Shown here: positions 32,727 to 44,201 of the stretch, piece by piece
Numbering within the stretch: the stretch's first letter is position 1
Layout: every line of letters begins with the position of its first letter
Assembly (NCBI GenBank): GCA_958450365.1
Contig: CAUEEP010000899.1
Span: 947,832 to 1,011,831, forward strand
Source: Mesorhabditis belari
Taxonomy: Eukaryota; Nematoda; Chromadorea; Rhabditida; Rhabditidae
Direction: 5' to 3'
DNA: 64,000 bases
Notes under the pieces: generated by a model
Database searches by the model: none
The model's input: only the letters and a program-made list of their open reading frames with translations
Told to the model about the DNA's origin: nothing
Program-made: the position numbers and the translations under genes

Positions 32727-34020
32727 ATTTTTCTAGATTTCAAGATTTAAATAAATGATTCTGTTGGTTAAATTTCTTCTTTGATTTTGTTGTCTTATGC
32801 GGATTAGGAGAAACATGATTCATTGCTCTCTTTTGGAATAAAATATTGTACTAAATTAACAGCATTGCACAACAAAAGCTAACAGTTAAATTTTGTGTGC
32901 AAACAGTTTAAAAACGGGAGACGCATCAATATCCATGCAAAAATTTTGGTAATTTTACAATATCATATTTCTATTAGGTTCTTACGTGATTCTCGAGGCT
33001 TTGTTTGAAAGTTTCATTTAGAAATGAATATCCAACCAATCGACTTGCGGTTTTCTCTATCAGAAAGCCGTATTATTTCTCTATAACCTGCCACTTCAAA
33101 AGTTATCAAAAGCTCATGTTATCTAATTTTTAAAAGACAAGTCGTCACCAGCTCAAGATCGACACTTAGCACCTGGAAAAGAAATGCTTGTAAAGAAATA
33201 TTGTTTGCGTGCTTGGTACTCTTCACTCAAGACACGTTATTTCTTGTTTTGAGATATCTAATCTCTCTTGAACTAAAAAAGCACTTTATTCAATAGCCGA
33301 TTGACTCGGAATCTTTGGGCTCTCACTTGAGCAACTTTCACACAATATCGACAATTGAATTAAAGTAACGATAAAAACAGAAACAATTTCGTCCTAATTA
33401 GGACACAACTTTCACACAAAAATGAGAGGAAAGCAGAAAAAAGAAATGAAAGATAACAAAAAACAAATGAACAACAGTTATCTTATATAGGCTTTAACAC
33501 AAGATACTCAGCTAACAAGCTACAAAACAATAAATGATTTGGGGCGCGAAATAAAACGAAGGCGCACCGATTTCCTCAATATTTTTCCAATTTTTAGGCT
33601 GTCAGAGTTAGATAACTTTTAGTGACTATTCGCCACAATGCTCTCACAAAGAGGGGTTTTCAGATAGGAAATTTTGATTCTTACAGGGAGAAGGCATGGA
33701 GCATTATGGAGTTTTGACTAGTGACCTGATCCATTCGATAGAGCTATTAGGTTGTTACTTAAGTTTTGAGGCTTTGTTTGAAAGTTTCATTTAGAAATGA
33801 ATATCCAACCAATCGACTTGCGGTTTGCTTCAAAAAAACTCATTCTTTTGTTACTTTTAGTTAAGCTTTATGCTAATTAGGGTCCGTTTTGCAGAAAAAT
33901 TGAGCAGAAATTCTTATTTTTCATGAATTTCTTAAAATAAGCATACAAAGAAAACAACTGAACGGATGAAGCTGAAAATTCGGCTACCTACCTAACTTTT
34001 TATGCTCAATCTTTTTTTTC
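32727..34020. other. Repeat-filled spacer
   Basis: Contains two copies (32982-33062 and 33747-33830) of a TTAGGTT-starting terminus with GAAATGAATATCCAACCAAT, whose inverse is at 24957-25024; the block 33188-33640 duplicated from 29490-30470 without its foldback insertion; and the dispersed repeat at 33862-33968. No gene seen. Confidence 0.6.
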
Positions 34021-34029
34021 CGGCACCAA

Positions 34030-34720
34030 AATGGGTTTCTGCGGCAGAAAGTTCGCAATTGCAACTTTGACTTTCATTATTTTTCACTACCTGACTTTCA
34101 CTCACTTTCACTACCACCGAAACCGTGCCACTCAGGCTTGTTTACAACGCAAAAGGATTCCTTGTCTTTCTTGGCCGGTCTGTTCACCCGATTTGAATGT
34201 GATAGAAAATGTTTGGGCTTTTATGGTTCGCAAAAGCTACGACGGGAAAAAGACATATGAGAACGTTGATGAACTCAAACCAGCGATCATTGATGCTTGG
34301 CACCAGGTTGCATCGGTGCAATTTTCGACTTTTCAATCCAACCCACTCTACCCATAGGCTAAACCGGACTGAATGGACTGAAAAATGAAATGGACTTTTC
34401 AATCCGACTGGGTCAACCCAGTGAACTGGACTGAATCAAATGTCTAGTACTTAAACAAAAAGAATCTAGAATCTAGAATCGACAAAAAGAATCCGAGCGA
34501 ACAGTCAACAGGCTTTGCAAGCGCCAAAAGGTGATCGAGAATGTTTATCGAAAAGCAAAAAGTGGCCGATCGCGAAAAACAACGTCTCAACAGGATCAAA
34601 GCTTGAAGAATTATCATTTTTCGACACCGATTCGCTGTTGATGGACAAAATTACATCAAAAGAAACTTTGGAATAAAAGTATCAGTCCGAACAATAAAGA
34701 GGTGACTTAAAACATTTAAA
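34030..34720 (+). mobile_element. Rearranged Tc1/Tc3-like transposase remnants
   Basis: 34120-34345 encodes a C-terminal piece (KRIPCLSWPVCSPDLNVIEN, then VWAFMV and YENVDELKPAIIDAW), including the SPDLNVIE motif with the catalytic Glu. 34470-34700 encodes an N-terminal DNA-binding piece (ERTVNRLCKRQKVIENVY, then KSGRSRKTT). The N-terminal part lies downstream of the C-terminal part, so the element has been scrambled or two remnants are adjacent. Confidence 0.75.
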
Positions 34721-35072
34721 ACACTTGAAACCTTAAAACATTTCGATTATTTTCACAACGACCAACTAGAAAACCCTTGATAGTTCTGATTGGGGTTTTT
34801 AAAAAGTCATTTTTTTTTGCAGAAGCCTTGCATTGAAAATCTTTGATAAATTTGAGATGCACAGAAGTTTAACAGGCTAACAGATATCTTTGGCTTTACC
34901 CAAACTTCTAAGGACGTGGATTTGATTGGTTTAGCACTGATAAAATAAAAGTTTTGGAAGAATTTCACTAAACTTCTTGGCAGAAATTAGAGCACGAAAA
35001 GGATCCTAAACTTAAAAAGGTCTTTATTAGCCAAATTTTGATCCATTGGAAGAATAGGTCTTTAATACTATA

Positions 35073-35637
35073 CAGGTGCGGCAAAAGTTCCGACACTTTT
35101 TGTAAACGGGCAGTTTGACTTGGAAAAAATGCGATTTTTGAAAAATTAACACCGGATTATAAAAATTCAGATATTTTTACCCCCTAATATACTTTTTTAC
35201 ACAAAAAATTGTCATCTAAACAACCTTTTGATGAGGATGTTTAAAGGTCGTTACAGCAGTTTTTTTTGCTGTTGAGATTTGGGTGCCCTTCGTAGAATCG
35301 CTTGAAAATCTTTCGTTTTTGAGATATAAAGTTTTTTTGTGGCTTATTTTCAAGAAAAACTCAGTTCTATCAAATGGTAACAGCAGTTTTTGGAAAAAAT
35401 TTCATTCTGCCAAGTTTAAGTCAACTTTCGCAAAAATCTTCAGCGACCAGACCAGGATATAAAAAATTCTCGTCAAAAAGTTATTGAAAGTTGAAATCTT
35501 TTTATGAAAATGGCTATATTGGGGTGAAACTACGTAAATTTTTAGAATCCGGCGTTAGTTTTTTGAAATTCACGGGTTTTTGAAGCCAAAAAAATTACTG
35601 CTTACAGAAAAAGTGTCAGAACTTTTGCCGCACCCTG
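35073..35637. mobile_element. Tc1/mariner-type MITE, 565 bp
   Basis: Ends CAGGTGCGGCAAAAGTTC and its inverse GAACTTTTGCCGCACCCTG, flanked by TA (35071-35072 and 35638-35639). The TIR is about 33 bp with a small gap. No coding capacity was found in the interior. Confidence 0.88.
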
Positions 35638-35901
35638 TAAAATCAATCAAAAATTAGGCATTTTCAAGAGTACACTACAGTTTCGAACAATTTTCATTCT
35701 AAATTCTATTTACAAGAAATCTGGAAACTTTTTGTTTTCCCGGGTACACTATCAAATATTGCATAAAAATCTTTGTTCAAATTAAGTCTATGGGGAGTAA
35801 AAATTAGCAAAGGTGACAGTTTTCGCAATTAAAATTTTCCGCCACTTCCTCAAGTTTCAAAGTTTCGATCGATTTCTCAAAAACCTAGATTTCTCATAAA
35901 A

Positions 35902-38043
35902 ATGATTGATGTTATCTATATCTACATGGCTTACGGTATTCCGTCTGCAATTCTAACAATACTTGTTATGATTTGTATTCTAAGAGATCGATCACTGATG
36001 GAAGGATCTTTTTATCGTTGTTATTTATTTGTGTTGTTTGTGGTAAGGAAATTTTCTGAATTTACTTGTACTAAAATGCAAATGCACACACCTGGCGCAC
36101 CCGGTTTCATTAATTTTTATTTAATTTAATAATTTAATAGACTAAGAAGCAATTTGGTACACCAGAACACGAGCGTTTCTAATCCAAAGAGTTGGAGACA
36201 TCATCAGGTCTTTCATGGCCGAAAGATAGTAAAGATTAGTACAGAAGAAGATACTATAAAGTTTAGGAAATCCGAAGGAGTGTGTTTACTTTTTGCGCAT
36301 AAGTACAGCCCATATCACTGGCAGAAAACAATTCGTCAAAAATTGCGTTTAAAAATTGAACTCCTTGAGCAAAAAGAAGATCCCAAAAGTGGACAAAGTC
36401 AAATTATTTGTCAATTGATTGTGAGTAGGGTTGTTACAAAGGTTATGCTAAGCCAGGGCAGGTCAGAACCCAGGTCTTGAACTGACCTGGCCTGGTTCTA
36501 GGGTTCGTAAGTCTTGCCCTGGCTTACAGACTATAAGATTCGTGCCTGACTATCCCTGACTATAAACCCCCTTTAGAACAATCTATCTGAATACCTGAAT
36601 AGCTGTAAAACTCAGAATCCAGGTCTTGAACTAGCCTGACCTTCCTTGACCTGGTTAAGGAGAATAGGTCTCAACCTAGGTCTCAACCAGGCTCTAGAAT
36701 GATCTGGCCTGTTTTCAAACTAGGTTTCGGTCCAGTCTGATTGTACCACTGGTTTACCCTGTCTTGGCTTACAGGCCATAGAAATGTCATTTGTCAAATT
36801 CAGTACATCACGACCTATCTGAATACGTGGATAGCCGTAAAGCTTCGCGGTCTCCACTCGATGACTTGGATCTATATGGGAATCCAGAACTATTTCCCGC
36901 CGTATCGCCTTTGCTACGCGTACCAATTTGCCTCGTTTTACATAGAAAATGGAGCACTGATCTTGCTGCATTTGAATCGATTCACTGCGATTTGGCTGCC
37001 AATCAAGCATATCAAAGTAAGGTGTTTTTCGAGCTTTGAAAACATTTTAGATTTGCATAAAACCTAGATTTGGAATCTGCGAAACATAGCCTATGCAGGA
37101 ATTCTCATTTATCTGATTGGTTTCTCGATTTGCTATTCCGATTTCTATATTGGTCCGCTTTATGTAGAAGTGAATGGGCTAGCTGTAGACAATCCAGCAC
37201 TAATGCCAGTAGGATTACATTTAAAAAACCCTGTAAATATTTTTCAGGAATTCTGGCTATCCGCTGCGTTGATGGGCCCGCTTGGGCACACGTTCCCATG
37301 GATTGCGCTCGCGTTGGATCTGTTGACACTCGGAAAGATTCTCTATTTGAGGATTATGGGGAGACAGTGAGTCTTACAAAGTAACTTGTCTTAGTCTCAG
37401 ATCAGCCAACTAAAAAAAAAGTCAGTCAGTCTCACTAGTCAGGCCAGCCAGTCAGAGTCAGACCATGGACCTGATCTCGAGGGCCAGCTCTATCTGCATA
37501 CGCTGTGTTTGCATTCTGGTGAATTCGTTAGAATTCTTGCAAATGTTTCCACAAAGTGAGTTAAAAGGTTTTTTAGAACAAACGGAGTTTTGGTGGAGAT
37601 CAACTTGTTCTTGATTTGCCTCAGCACTTTCGTCGTTCAACTGACATTAATGTTGTACTTTGATCGTGCTTTCAGCCTTTGGAATACCCCAGAGATGTCG
37701 CTTTTAATGGTGGGTTGTCTGGGTACATTTTTGTATTTGAGTAATTGAATGGGAACAGAAAATGAAAAGAAATTAGTTTTGAAAATAGAGAAGACAGTTT
37801 TTGATTGAGGCTATTTAGTTTTTGATTTGAAAACAATGCTTTCAGCTAAGTGTTGTGATTGATTTGTTCACATTGAGCGAAGCGTACATTGGATTGGCGT
37901 TGAATCGAACACTGCGCCAAAAATTGTTTGCCATGCTTTTTGGGAAGAAAAGAAATGGTGGAAAAGTATCGGAAACGACGAGCGCTTTTCAGCGATCGAA
38001 CAAAGAGACAAAACAATTCTCGCAGAGTGTAGTAAAGTTTTGA
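35902..38043 (+). CDS. Seven-TM chemoreceptor, Srv/Srg-like, complete
   Basis: Five exons in phase: 35902-36042, 36804-37016, 37068-37366, 37577-37709, 37846-38043; 327 residues. TM1 AYGIPSAILTILVMICIL; exon 2 has YITTYLNTWIAVK and the family-typical LILLHLNRFTAIWLPIKH after TM3; TM4 IAYAGILIYLIGFSICY; TM5 in AALMGPLGHTFPWIALAL with LGKILYLR; TM6 EINLFLICLSTFVVQLTLM; TM7 LSVVIDLFTLSEAYIGLALN, then a basic Ser/Thr-rich tail. The NRFTAIWLP motif is characteristic of the Srv/Srg group. Intron 1 (36043-36803) contains a CCTGG-rich repeat and an open but unassigned frame (36154-36421). The frame is intact. Confidence 0.88.
36440..36780. repeat. CCTGG/CCAGG-rich intronic repeat
   Basis: Degenerate CAGGTC, GACCTGGCCTGG and CTTGGCTTACAG words in intron 1 of the Srv-like gene, similar to the tract at 3885-4010. 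Confidence 0.65.
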
Positions 38044-38687
38044 CATTTTCGAAGATAATAAATCTGGATTGAGAATTGCACAATTTCAATAATATAGAAC
38101 AATTCTTTTAGCACTTTAAAAGAATCCTCATTAAATTTGACTTAAGAAAAGTTGAATTTGTTTTTTACACCAACATGTAAGAAAATAGAGAAAAATTGCG
38201 CCAAAATTGCCCTACTTACCTACAGAAGCCGATCAACTTTGACAGTTTATAACTCGAGATACAGGTATTCGATCGACTTGCGGTTGGTTTTAAAAGAATC
38301 CTCATCAAATTTGACGAGAGAAAAGTGCTATTTATTTTGTACACTCACCTGTAAGAACGTAGAGAAAAACGGCTTTGAAACGTAGTGCGCTAAAGTGCTT
38401 TGTTCGTAGTGCGACCATTTTAATCGAATGAAATTCGAAAAATTCTAATCCATTTCTCGCTACATTTTGGCTGTACTTTTTGCTTGAAATTTAAAAAATA
38501 TACTTTCTGGATTATCAATGCAATCAAAATATCAAGGCTTGTTTTAAAACTAGTAATGAAATAAAGAAACTTGGTCACAAAATAAGTAATAACAAAATAA
38601 TTCTCTGCCTTTTCTCGAAAGTCATCTTCCACCACTTTTCACATCAATAATTCGTCGATTTAACGCAAATCATAGAGGCAAAGAAAA
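38044..38687. other. Spacer between chemoreceptor and kinase-tail pseudogene
   Basis: Two related 60-70 bp segments (about 38115-38210 and 38285-38375, sharing AAAAGAATCCTCAT and AATTTGAC) form a loose direct repeat. No gene. No kinase domain precedes the kinase-tail fragment that follows. Confidence 0.5.
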
Positions 38688-39420
38688 AAGGTTTGCGAAA
38701 ATTCGAGTTGATCACGAAACTCTTCATCGATCGACTTATGCCAATAAAGGATTTGGAAAAAAACAGATTCAAAACCGATTTCGGCAAGCTGGAGACGATT
38801 GTTCCAGACTGTTTTGGGTTAGACTCACTAATTCCCGAGTATTTGCTTCAACTCCGTAATCCGCCGAGACAAGGCTGTGTACATGAGCAAAAGTGTCGAC
38901 TCGGTGACTATCCGCTAGTGAATAAGTGCTAGTGCTTTCCCGAAACTGAGTCACAAAAATGGACAATTCCCTTTTATTCCTGATGCTCGAAAAGTTCCAT
39001 CACTCATTTGGGCAATTATTTCAGGTTCATTGAGCTTCTGAATGAAACGGTTAACAGGTTAACATTGTGATTTACCGGATTTGAGTTCATTCAGATTTCT
39101 TCCGTATTGCTATTTCCATTGTTCGCGAATTGCTCATGGATTACTGAAAAAGCCAACTTCGTGATGTTACTCGATTTACCGAATAATTACAAAGACAATG
39201 AAATGTTTCCATGTTTGACGGTTGATATGAAAATATTGATGATATCCGTTGAATGCATTACAAAAGTCTTAGATGAGCGTTCGATTGAAGAGAGAACTTT
39301 TACATTGATTAATCGGGAGTTTAAAGCGATTTTTGAACTTGTATTTGGAATTGGTTCCGACAAATGAATGTTTTGATCTGAAAGACAAAAAGAAATCGTT
39401 TGTCCAATTGCTGAAGTAAA
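38688..39420 (+). pseudogene. Kinase-tail domain fragment, third copy, decayed
   Basis: Similar in order to the C-terminal half of kinase gene 2: LFIDRLMPIKDLEKNRF, LLQLRNPPRQGCVHEQKC, a broken stretch around 38935-39090, LFANCSWITEKANFVMLLDL with PNNYKDNE, and DLKDKKKSFVQLLK at the end. It is more diverged than the copy at 11.9-14.1 kb. Stops and frame changes (near 38932 and 39330) and the absence of any kinase domain or start show it is a pseudogene or gene relic. Confidence 0.8.
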
Positions 39421-39788
39421 ATGAAGAAGTTCAAGAGCAAAGAGTCAAGAAAAATTCAAAATAGGCTCTCAAACTGGACGAACCAAAACCAAATCTCTAT
39501 TCGAACGCATCAAAACGAACAATTCAACTTCTCAAGATCGACGATTTTTCAAACGATCAAGCTTCAAATATTTCTCAAAATGTTAATAAAATTCTTTTTT
39601 TACTTCTTTTTTAAATCATAAAACAAAAAACTAAACATAAACATTTAAAGACACTTTTTTTTGTGTACAAAGATTGTGTTAAAGTTTAGACTGCGTTCAC
39701 TGCAAAGAACTCTTATACTTAAATGCAGATTTATTCATTTATTGAATGTAGAAAATTTAAACTCAAGCCTTGCAAATTGGCCTCAAAA
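39421..39788. other. 3' flanks
   Basis: 3' end region of the calmodulin-like gene on the minus strand, including AATAAA (39735-39730) 54 bases after its stop. Otherwise AT-rich without features. Confidence 0.5.
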
Positions 39789-41004
39789 TCAGCGTTGAGC
39801 CATCATTTTGACAAATTCCTCATAGTTGACTTGTCCATCTCCATTCACATCAGCTTCTTCGATCATTTCTTCGACTTCTTGTTCCGTTAAAGAGTCACCC
39901 AAAGATGTCATTACGTGACGTAATTCTTCAGCAGAGATGAAACCATTCTGATCTTTATCGAAAACCTGAAACAAGAGGATTACATTTTGCGACTTTTTGT
40001 GCTTTTGCTTTGAAAAGTACTTGGATTTAACTTGAATTTTCAAAAATATAGTAGAAGATCTTATACATAGTAGATAGTAGAAGATCTTATACATAGTAGA
40101 TAGTAGAAGATCTTATACATAGTAGATAGTAGAAGATCTTATACATAGTAGATAGTAGAAGATCTTATACATAGTAGATAGTAGAAGATCTTATACATAG
40201 TAGATAGTAGAAGATCTTATACATAGTAGATAGTAGAAGATCTTATACATTTGCAATTCGGTTATCTAGGTGATCAATGAAACATATCATGTCACATTTG
40301 CATTTATGAAAATTTAATGAAAGTAAATTTGCATTTATGGCATTGTTAATGAGAAATTGTTCGGCGGCGCTTTTTTTTGGCCAGCATGCGGTTTTACCAC
40401 CATCCGAATTGTTATATTAGTTTTTAAATTCAAATTTTTTAGCCATATGATCGTTTAGTTAACCGAATTGTACCAAAGATCTTAACATTTATCACAATTT
40501 TTGCGTTTAGAAGATTTAACAAATCTGACTATGAGAGCTTGAGATGTTAGTGCCACTTTTGGTCATTTGGTTGAGTTTAAAAGCCTTTAGACAAGGTACA
40601 ATAACTAACAAGGAAGCCCTTTGTTAAATTACGGAATTCATTAGATACTTTAAGTGCTATAGAACTTCAAAAGCTTCATATTTTTGAGCTAGAAAACTTG
40701 ACTAATAAGAAACATTTCATTTGTATCAGACCTGAAACGCTTTTCGTAAATCGTCCTCCCCAGCTGGTGCTTTCATCTTTTGTGCCATCATTTGGAGAAA
40801 CTCCGGGAAATCAACGGTTCGATTCCCATCCGAATCCCCATCATTTATCATCAATTGTAGCTCAGCTTCAGTGGGGTTTTGTCCCAAAGATCTCATCACT
40901 GTTCCCAATTCACCGGCTGTGATCGTTCCACTCTGATCTTTATCAAAAAGAGAGAAAACTTCTCGAAATTCAGCGATTTGCTCAGCGGAAAGCTCGTCAG
41001 CCAT
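39789..41004 (-). CDS. Calmodulin-like Ca2+ sensor with altered EF-hand 2
   Basis: Two exons, 41004-40732 and 39965-39789, give 149 residues, the exact length of calmodulin, with close similarity throughout ([50 protein letters not shown]). EF-hands 1, 3 and 4 have canonical loops ([36 protein letters not shown]). EF-hand 2 reads [12 protein letters not shown], with Arg in place of the invariant Gly at loop position 6, which should weaken Ca2+ binding there; the preceding residues (INDGDSD) also differ from calmodulin. Invertebrate calmodulins are nearly invariant, so this is more likely a calmodulin paralog than the main calmodulin gene. The 766-bp intron holds a minisatellite. Confidence 0.95.
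40049..40250. repeat. 26-bp minisatellite in the calmodulin-like intron
   Basis: About eight near-perfect tandem copies of a 26-bp unit built from ATAGTAGATAGTAGAAGATC plus TTATAC. The copies are almost identical, so the array is young and probably length-polymorphic. Confidence 0.95.
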
Positions 41005-42118
41005 TTCGAAGTGACGAAATTAAGCTGAAAATGAAATGAAATCAAGAATGTTGAACAAGAATTTTTATAAGCTTATGCTAGAGTTTAAAATTGTTAGACC
41101 TAATTGGGCAGTCGATGAAAAATACGTAAAATTTAACTCCAAAATTCAAGAATTTAATCAGAAAACAATGAATTTATCGAAAAATAAGATTTTCATCTTA
41201 AAATTGGGTAGATTTCTCAAAAAAAATCGGCTAAATACTCAATTTACGACGCTAATTTACGATATTTTCGAGGCGTTTTCATTTAGAGACAAAAATTCAC
41301 AGCGTTTCGCTTGTGAAACCTTTTAAAGTTTACCTAGAAATTTGTCGGAAAGTAATTGCAAGCCAGAGCCAAGATTTTAAGAGAAATTTTCTTTTTCTTT
41401 TTTAGAAATCAATTTTTGTGTTGGCTCGACATTCCATTATAATTGCGCATTGACAATTTTATGTGAAAGCTTTCTTTCTCCTTTCATTTTCCTTTCTTTT
41501 TCTTATTTTATGAAAAAAACAATTTGAATTTCAGATAGAATTCATGAAAATTTGGTAGACTTTTACGGGATTTATCCATTTTTAATATGCTCACCTCAGT
41601 CAACAGCTTCCAAGGAATACTCTTGAACTCGAGCAAATGCTGATAAAAGTCAACTGCTGAGAATTTCAATAATCGAAGATTGATGGCAAGCAATGGTAGC
41701 AAAGCAAATAAAGCGACATTTGTGCTTTTTTTTCTGATTAAATTTTCATCTTGAGTTTTCAAGTATTGCGTTAGCGCAATAATCGCCGCCAAATGAGATT
41801 TTCAAGCAATACGTGTTTCGAAGTAAACTTTTTGAAGGAAAACAATCTCAAGAAAATATTTAGAGCAAAAGAAAGTTGAAATCAGATTTGCGTTGATGAA
41901 ATTAACCCTAAAGGACATGGCCAACCAAATCAGAGGCGTGGATTTGCGATAACTTGATCGCTAATCGCCAAATAACTTTACAAATCTGGCATTAAGTTTG
42001 TAAGATTTTGAGGATTTTCCGTTTAAAATCTCATTTAAATCTATTGATTCTACGCTGAGATATTAGCAATTAAAGAAAGAGTCAAGACTTATTTTACAAC
42101 CTAAAATGGCTTTGATTT
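41005..42118 (-). other. Upstream of calmodulin-like gene; one possible membrane-protein exon
   Basis: 41790-41596 (minus) is open and ends at a GTGAGC donor. It reads ALTQYLKTQDENLIRKKSTN, then VALFALLPLLAINLRLL, which resembles an intracellular-loop-plus-TM exon of a nematode receptor, but no partner exons were found nearby. The rest is AT-rich. Confidence 0.3.
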
Positions 42119-42709
42119 ACAAGGGAAGGTCACAAGGCTGAGGTGGCCAAATGATATGAGCCGTGAGATCAGACGACGCAGAATTTTACGCTGATTCCGA
42201 TACTACTATCCGCTTGATGTTTAATTGCTCGAATTTGCTTTATTTTAACCGCACAATAAGGATTATGATGTCTTTTAATTGATAACATTTTAATTTCATT
42301 CATTCAGTTATAGATTGCCGTCACGTGAGCTCATTTTTTTGTTATTTTGTTTTTTATCAATTAAAAGATGTCATAATATTTATTGTAAAGTTAAAATAGC
42401 GAATTCGAGCGGTTAAACATCAAAATAAAATGAAAACAAAAGGAAGGGATCGAACCTGGGCAAGACTTGATGGCTTGTTTCGAAAACAGGACTCTTATCC
42501 ACTAAACCATAGGCTCACACGGTGAAAGAAGCCTTATATAGGGACTGCTTTTTGACCTCTAATTTGACCTCAAACTTGTTTGATTCCTCGCGTTTTCGAA
42601 TCATTTTGCCAAACACAGAAAGCAGCATCGGAATACGCGTAAAATTCTGCATCGTATGGTTTATGGTTCATTTCAATTTGACCACCTCAGCCCTGTGATC
42701 TTTCCTTGT
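42119..42709. mobile_element. Long-TIR element with a tRNA-like core, 591 bp
   Basis: Arms of about 95 bp starting ACAAGGGAAGGTCACAAGGC (left) and the inverse of ACAAGGAAAGATCACAGGGC (right), sharing GCAGAATTTTACGC deeper in. A tRNA-like sequence (42441-42518) lies inside. A related element is at about 61484-62385, and the right arm alone recurs at about 55395-55480. No ORF. Confidence 0.75.
42441..42518 (-). other. tRNA-like sequence inside the long-TIR element
   Basis: The minus strand has GGTTTAGTGGATAAGAG (A-box-like) and a good B-box (GGTTCGATCCC) at tRNA spacing, but the acceptor stem does not pair. Treated as tRNA-derived, not as a working tRNA. Confidence 0.4.
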
Positions 42710-43270
42710 TAGCCATGAGTGTGATCTGTCCAGCAATTTCGTTCTAGCCCAGTTTAATATCATTTGAATGCCAAAATTCAGTGAATAAGGTTTCGAAGTA
42801 CAGATGTTCAAAGCATCAATTGAGATTGTCAATTTTGTGATTCAGTCAATTAAAGCCAAAATTCATTCAATTCAGAGTTGTTAGAGGTATTGATTGAATC
42901 GGATTCGTTGTTTTTCTCTTTATTTTGCGCTCTTTTGGCTTTTGCAAGCAGATAGCCGTGATTAAGCTGTAAATAATTTCATTGGAAAGAAAAGTTTCCA
43001 ACCATACCTGGTAACAAAATAAAAGCAAAAATATTGCAATGTATTGAGAATTTCAATGAATAGAAATAACGAAAACATATCGAAAAAGGCGTTTATGAAA
43101 ATGCGGATGATATCGTAGAAAATCGAGGCTGCAAAGGTGATCACCGAATATGAGAGCATCTGAAGGAAAAACTTGCTGTAAAGGATTTAGTAAAGAATAT
43201 TTACTTGGTTAGTGATTCAGTTAAGCTTTCAGTTTGATTAAAAGACAGACAGACAGACAGAGAGACACTG
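42620..43270. repeat. Segmental duplication partner of 55390-56040
   Basis: About 650 bp nearly identical between the two places, including the receptor exon at 43008-43159 and its flanks. Differences are scattered substitutions and small indels. Confidence 0.85.
43008..43159 (-). CDS. Receptor exon (TM6-TM7 type), partial gene
   Basis: 152-bp exon starting directly after CCTTCAG and ending at a GTATGG donor. It encodes two hydrophobic helices (YSVITFAASIFYDIIRIFI and SLFLFIEILNTLQYFCFYF). By position and pattern it matches the terminal receptor exon at 48097-48264. It may be a 3' exon of the receptor at 44202-45051, whose last visible exon ends in the compatible phase 0, but about 1 kb of repeats intervenes. 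Confidence 0.5.
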
Positions 43271-43357
43271 CTCTTTTATATATAGTAGATAAGATTAGTT
43301 TGATTAATTGATTAATAACTTTATAGATTTTTTTTGGAGCAAAAAACAAAAGAATTG

Positions 43358-43436
43358 GTGGCAAGGGAAGTCAAACCTGCGACCTCTCTTCCGTTCGTTT
43401 GAGAAACGCGCGCGTTAACCACTCGGCCATGCTCTA
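43358..43436 (-). other. tRNA-like sequence, class II type, probably a relic
   Basis: The minus strand carries GCATGGCCGAGTGGTTAAC, a standard A-box/D-arm of Leu/Ser-type tRNAs, and a weak B-box (GGTTTGACTTCC). The anticodon arm could pair (CGTTT/AAACG) but leaves an abnormal loop, and no acceptor stem forms. It is followed by repeat sequence shared with 49150-49290 and 56090-56250. Confidence 0.4.
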
Positions 43437-43499
43437 GTAGATGGCGCAGTACGAGCGCACTTGTCTTTAGCCCACACGACGCGAGCTCCGCCCGCGTCG

Positions 43500-43665
43500 G
43501 CACTTTTGGTTTTTTAAAAATTTAAAAACATGTTGCATAACTCCATGGAATTCTAAGCCGAACTAACCATAAGTCATTTGAAATGGTCCTCTGGGGGCTG
43601 AGTAGTGCGTACAGACAGACAAACAGACACAACAGACACAACTCCTTTATATATATATATAATAG
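43500..43665. repeat. Dispersed repeat ending in ACAG microsatellite
   Basis: Contains TTGCATAACTCCATGGAATT, then GTGCGTACAGACAGACAAAC and a TA-rich end. Related copies at 49145-49285 and 56098-56250. Possibly the end of a retroelement; no coding part identified. Confidence 0.6.
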
Positions 43666-44201
43666 TTTGCATGGAACTGTTTCAGTCGAGCACTCTAAAG
43701 CCTGCCGTGGCTACTGTAACCCAATCCAAATCCTTTTACCCAGCCAAGCCTCGTCTTTGTAGAATTTTGCATAAAGCTGATTGATGTTACGGTACTCTTT
43801 ATGGTGACCGTACCATCCGGATTATGGTAACTGACTGCCACTGGAGCTACAGTAACCCAACCAAGACATTTCTGCGACAAGTCAAGACTCCTTTTTGTAG
43901 ACTGTTTCTTAACTAGTCGATTTTAAGGTACTATCCGTATCACTTTAACTTTAATTTACTATCCGTTTACCGCACCATCCGGATTACGGTAAATTATGCT
44001 GACAAGGGTATTTTTTGGAACGCTTATCCAAATTAGTATCGACTCGCCTGTATCATCAGCAAACTTTCCACTCGACTCACATTCATTGTCCCGTCTTTTT
44101 TCAACTAAAATCATTAGATAAATACTTTAGCTTTAACTTTATAGTATTGTTACTGAAAAAAAAAGTTCTTTGAACTTTTCAAGCCAGCCTTTTCCTCATA
44201 C

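Noticed and set aside
36154..36421. Open frame in intron 1 of the Srv-like gene
   Set aside because: It cannot be spliced in phase between exons 1 and 2, which join directly in phase; no recognisable product. Kept only as a remark.
40049..40250. Possible CRISPR-like array
   Set aside because: Perfect head-to-tail 26-bp units with no unique spacers, inside a nematode intron.
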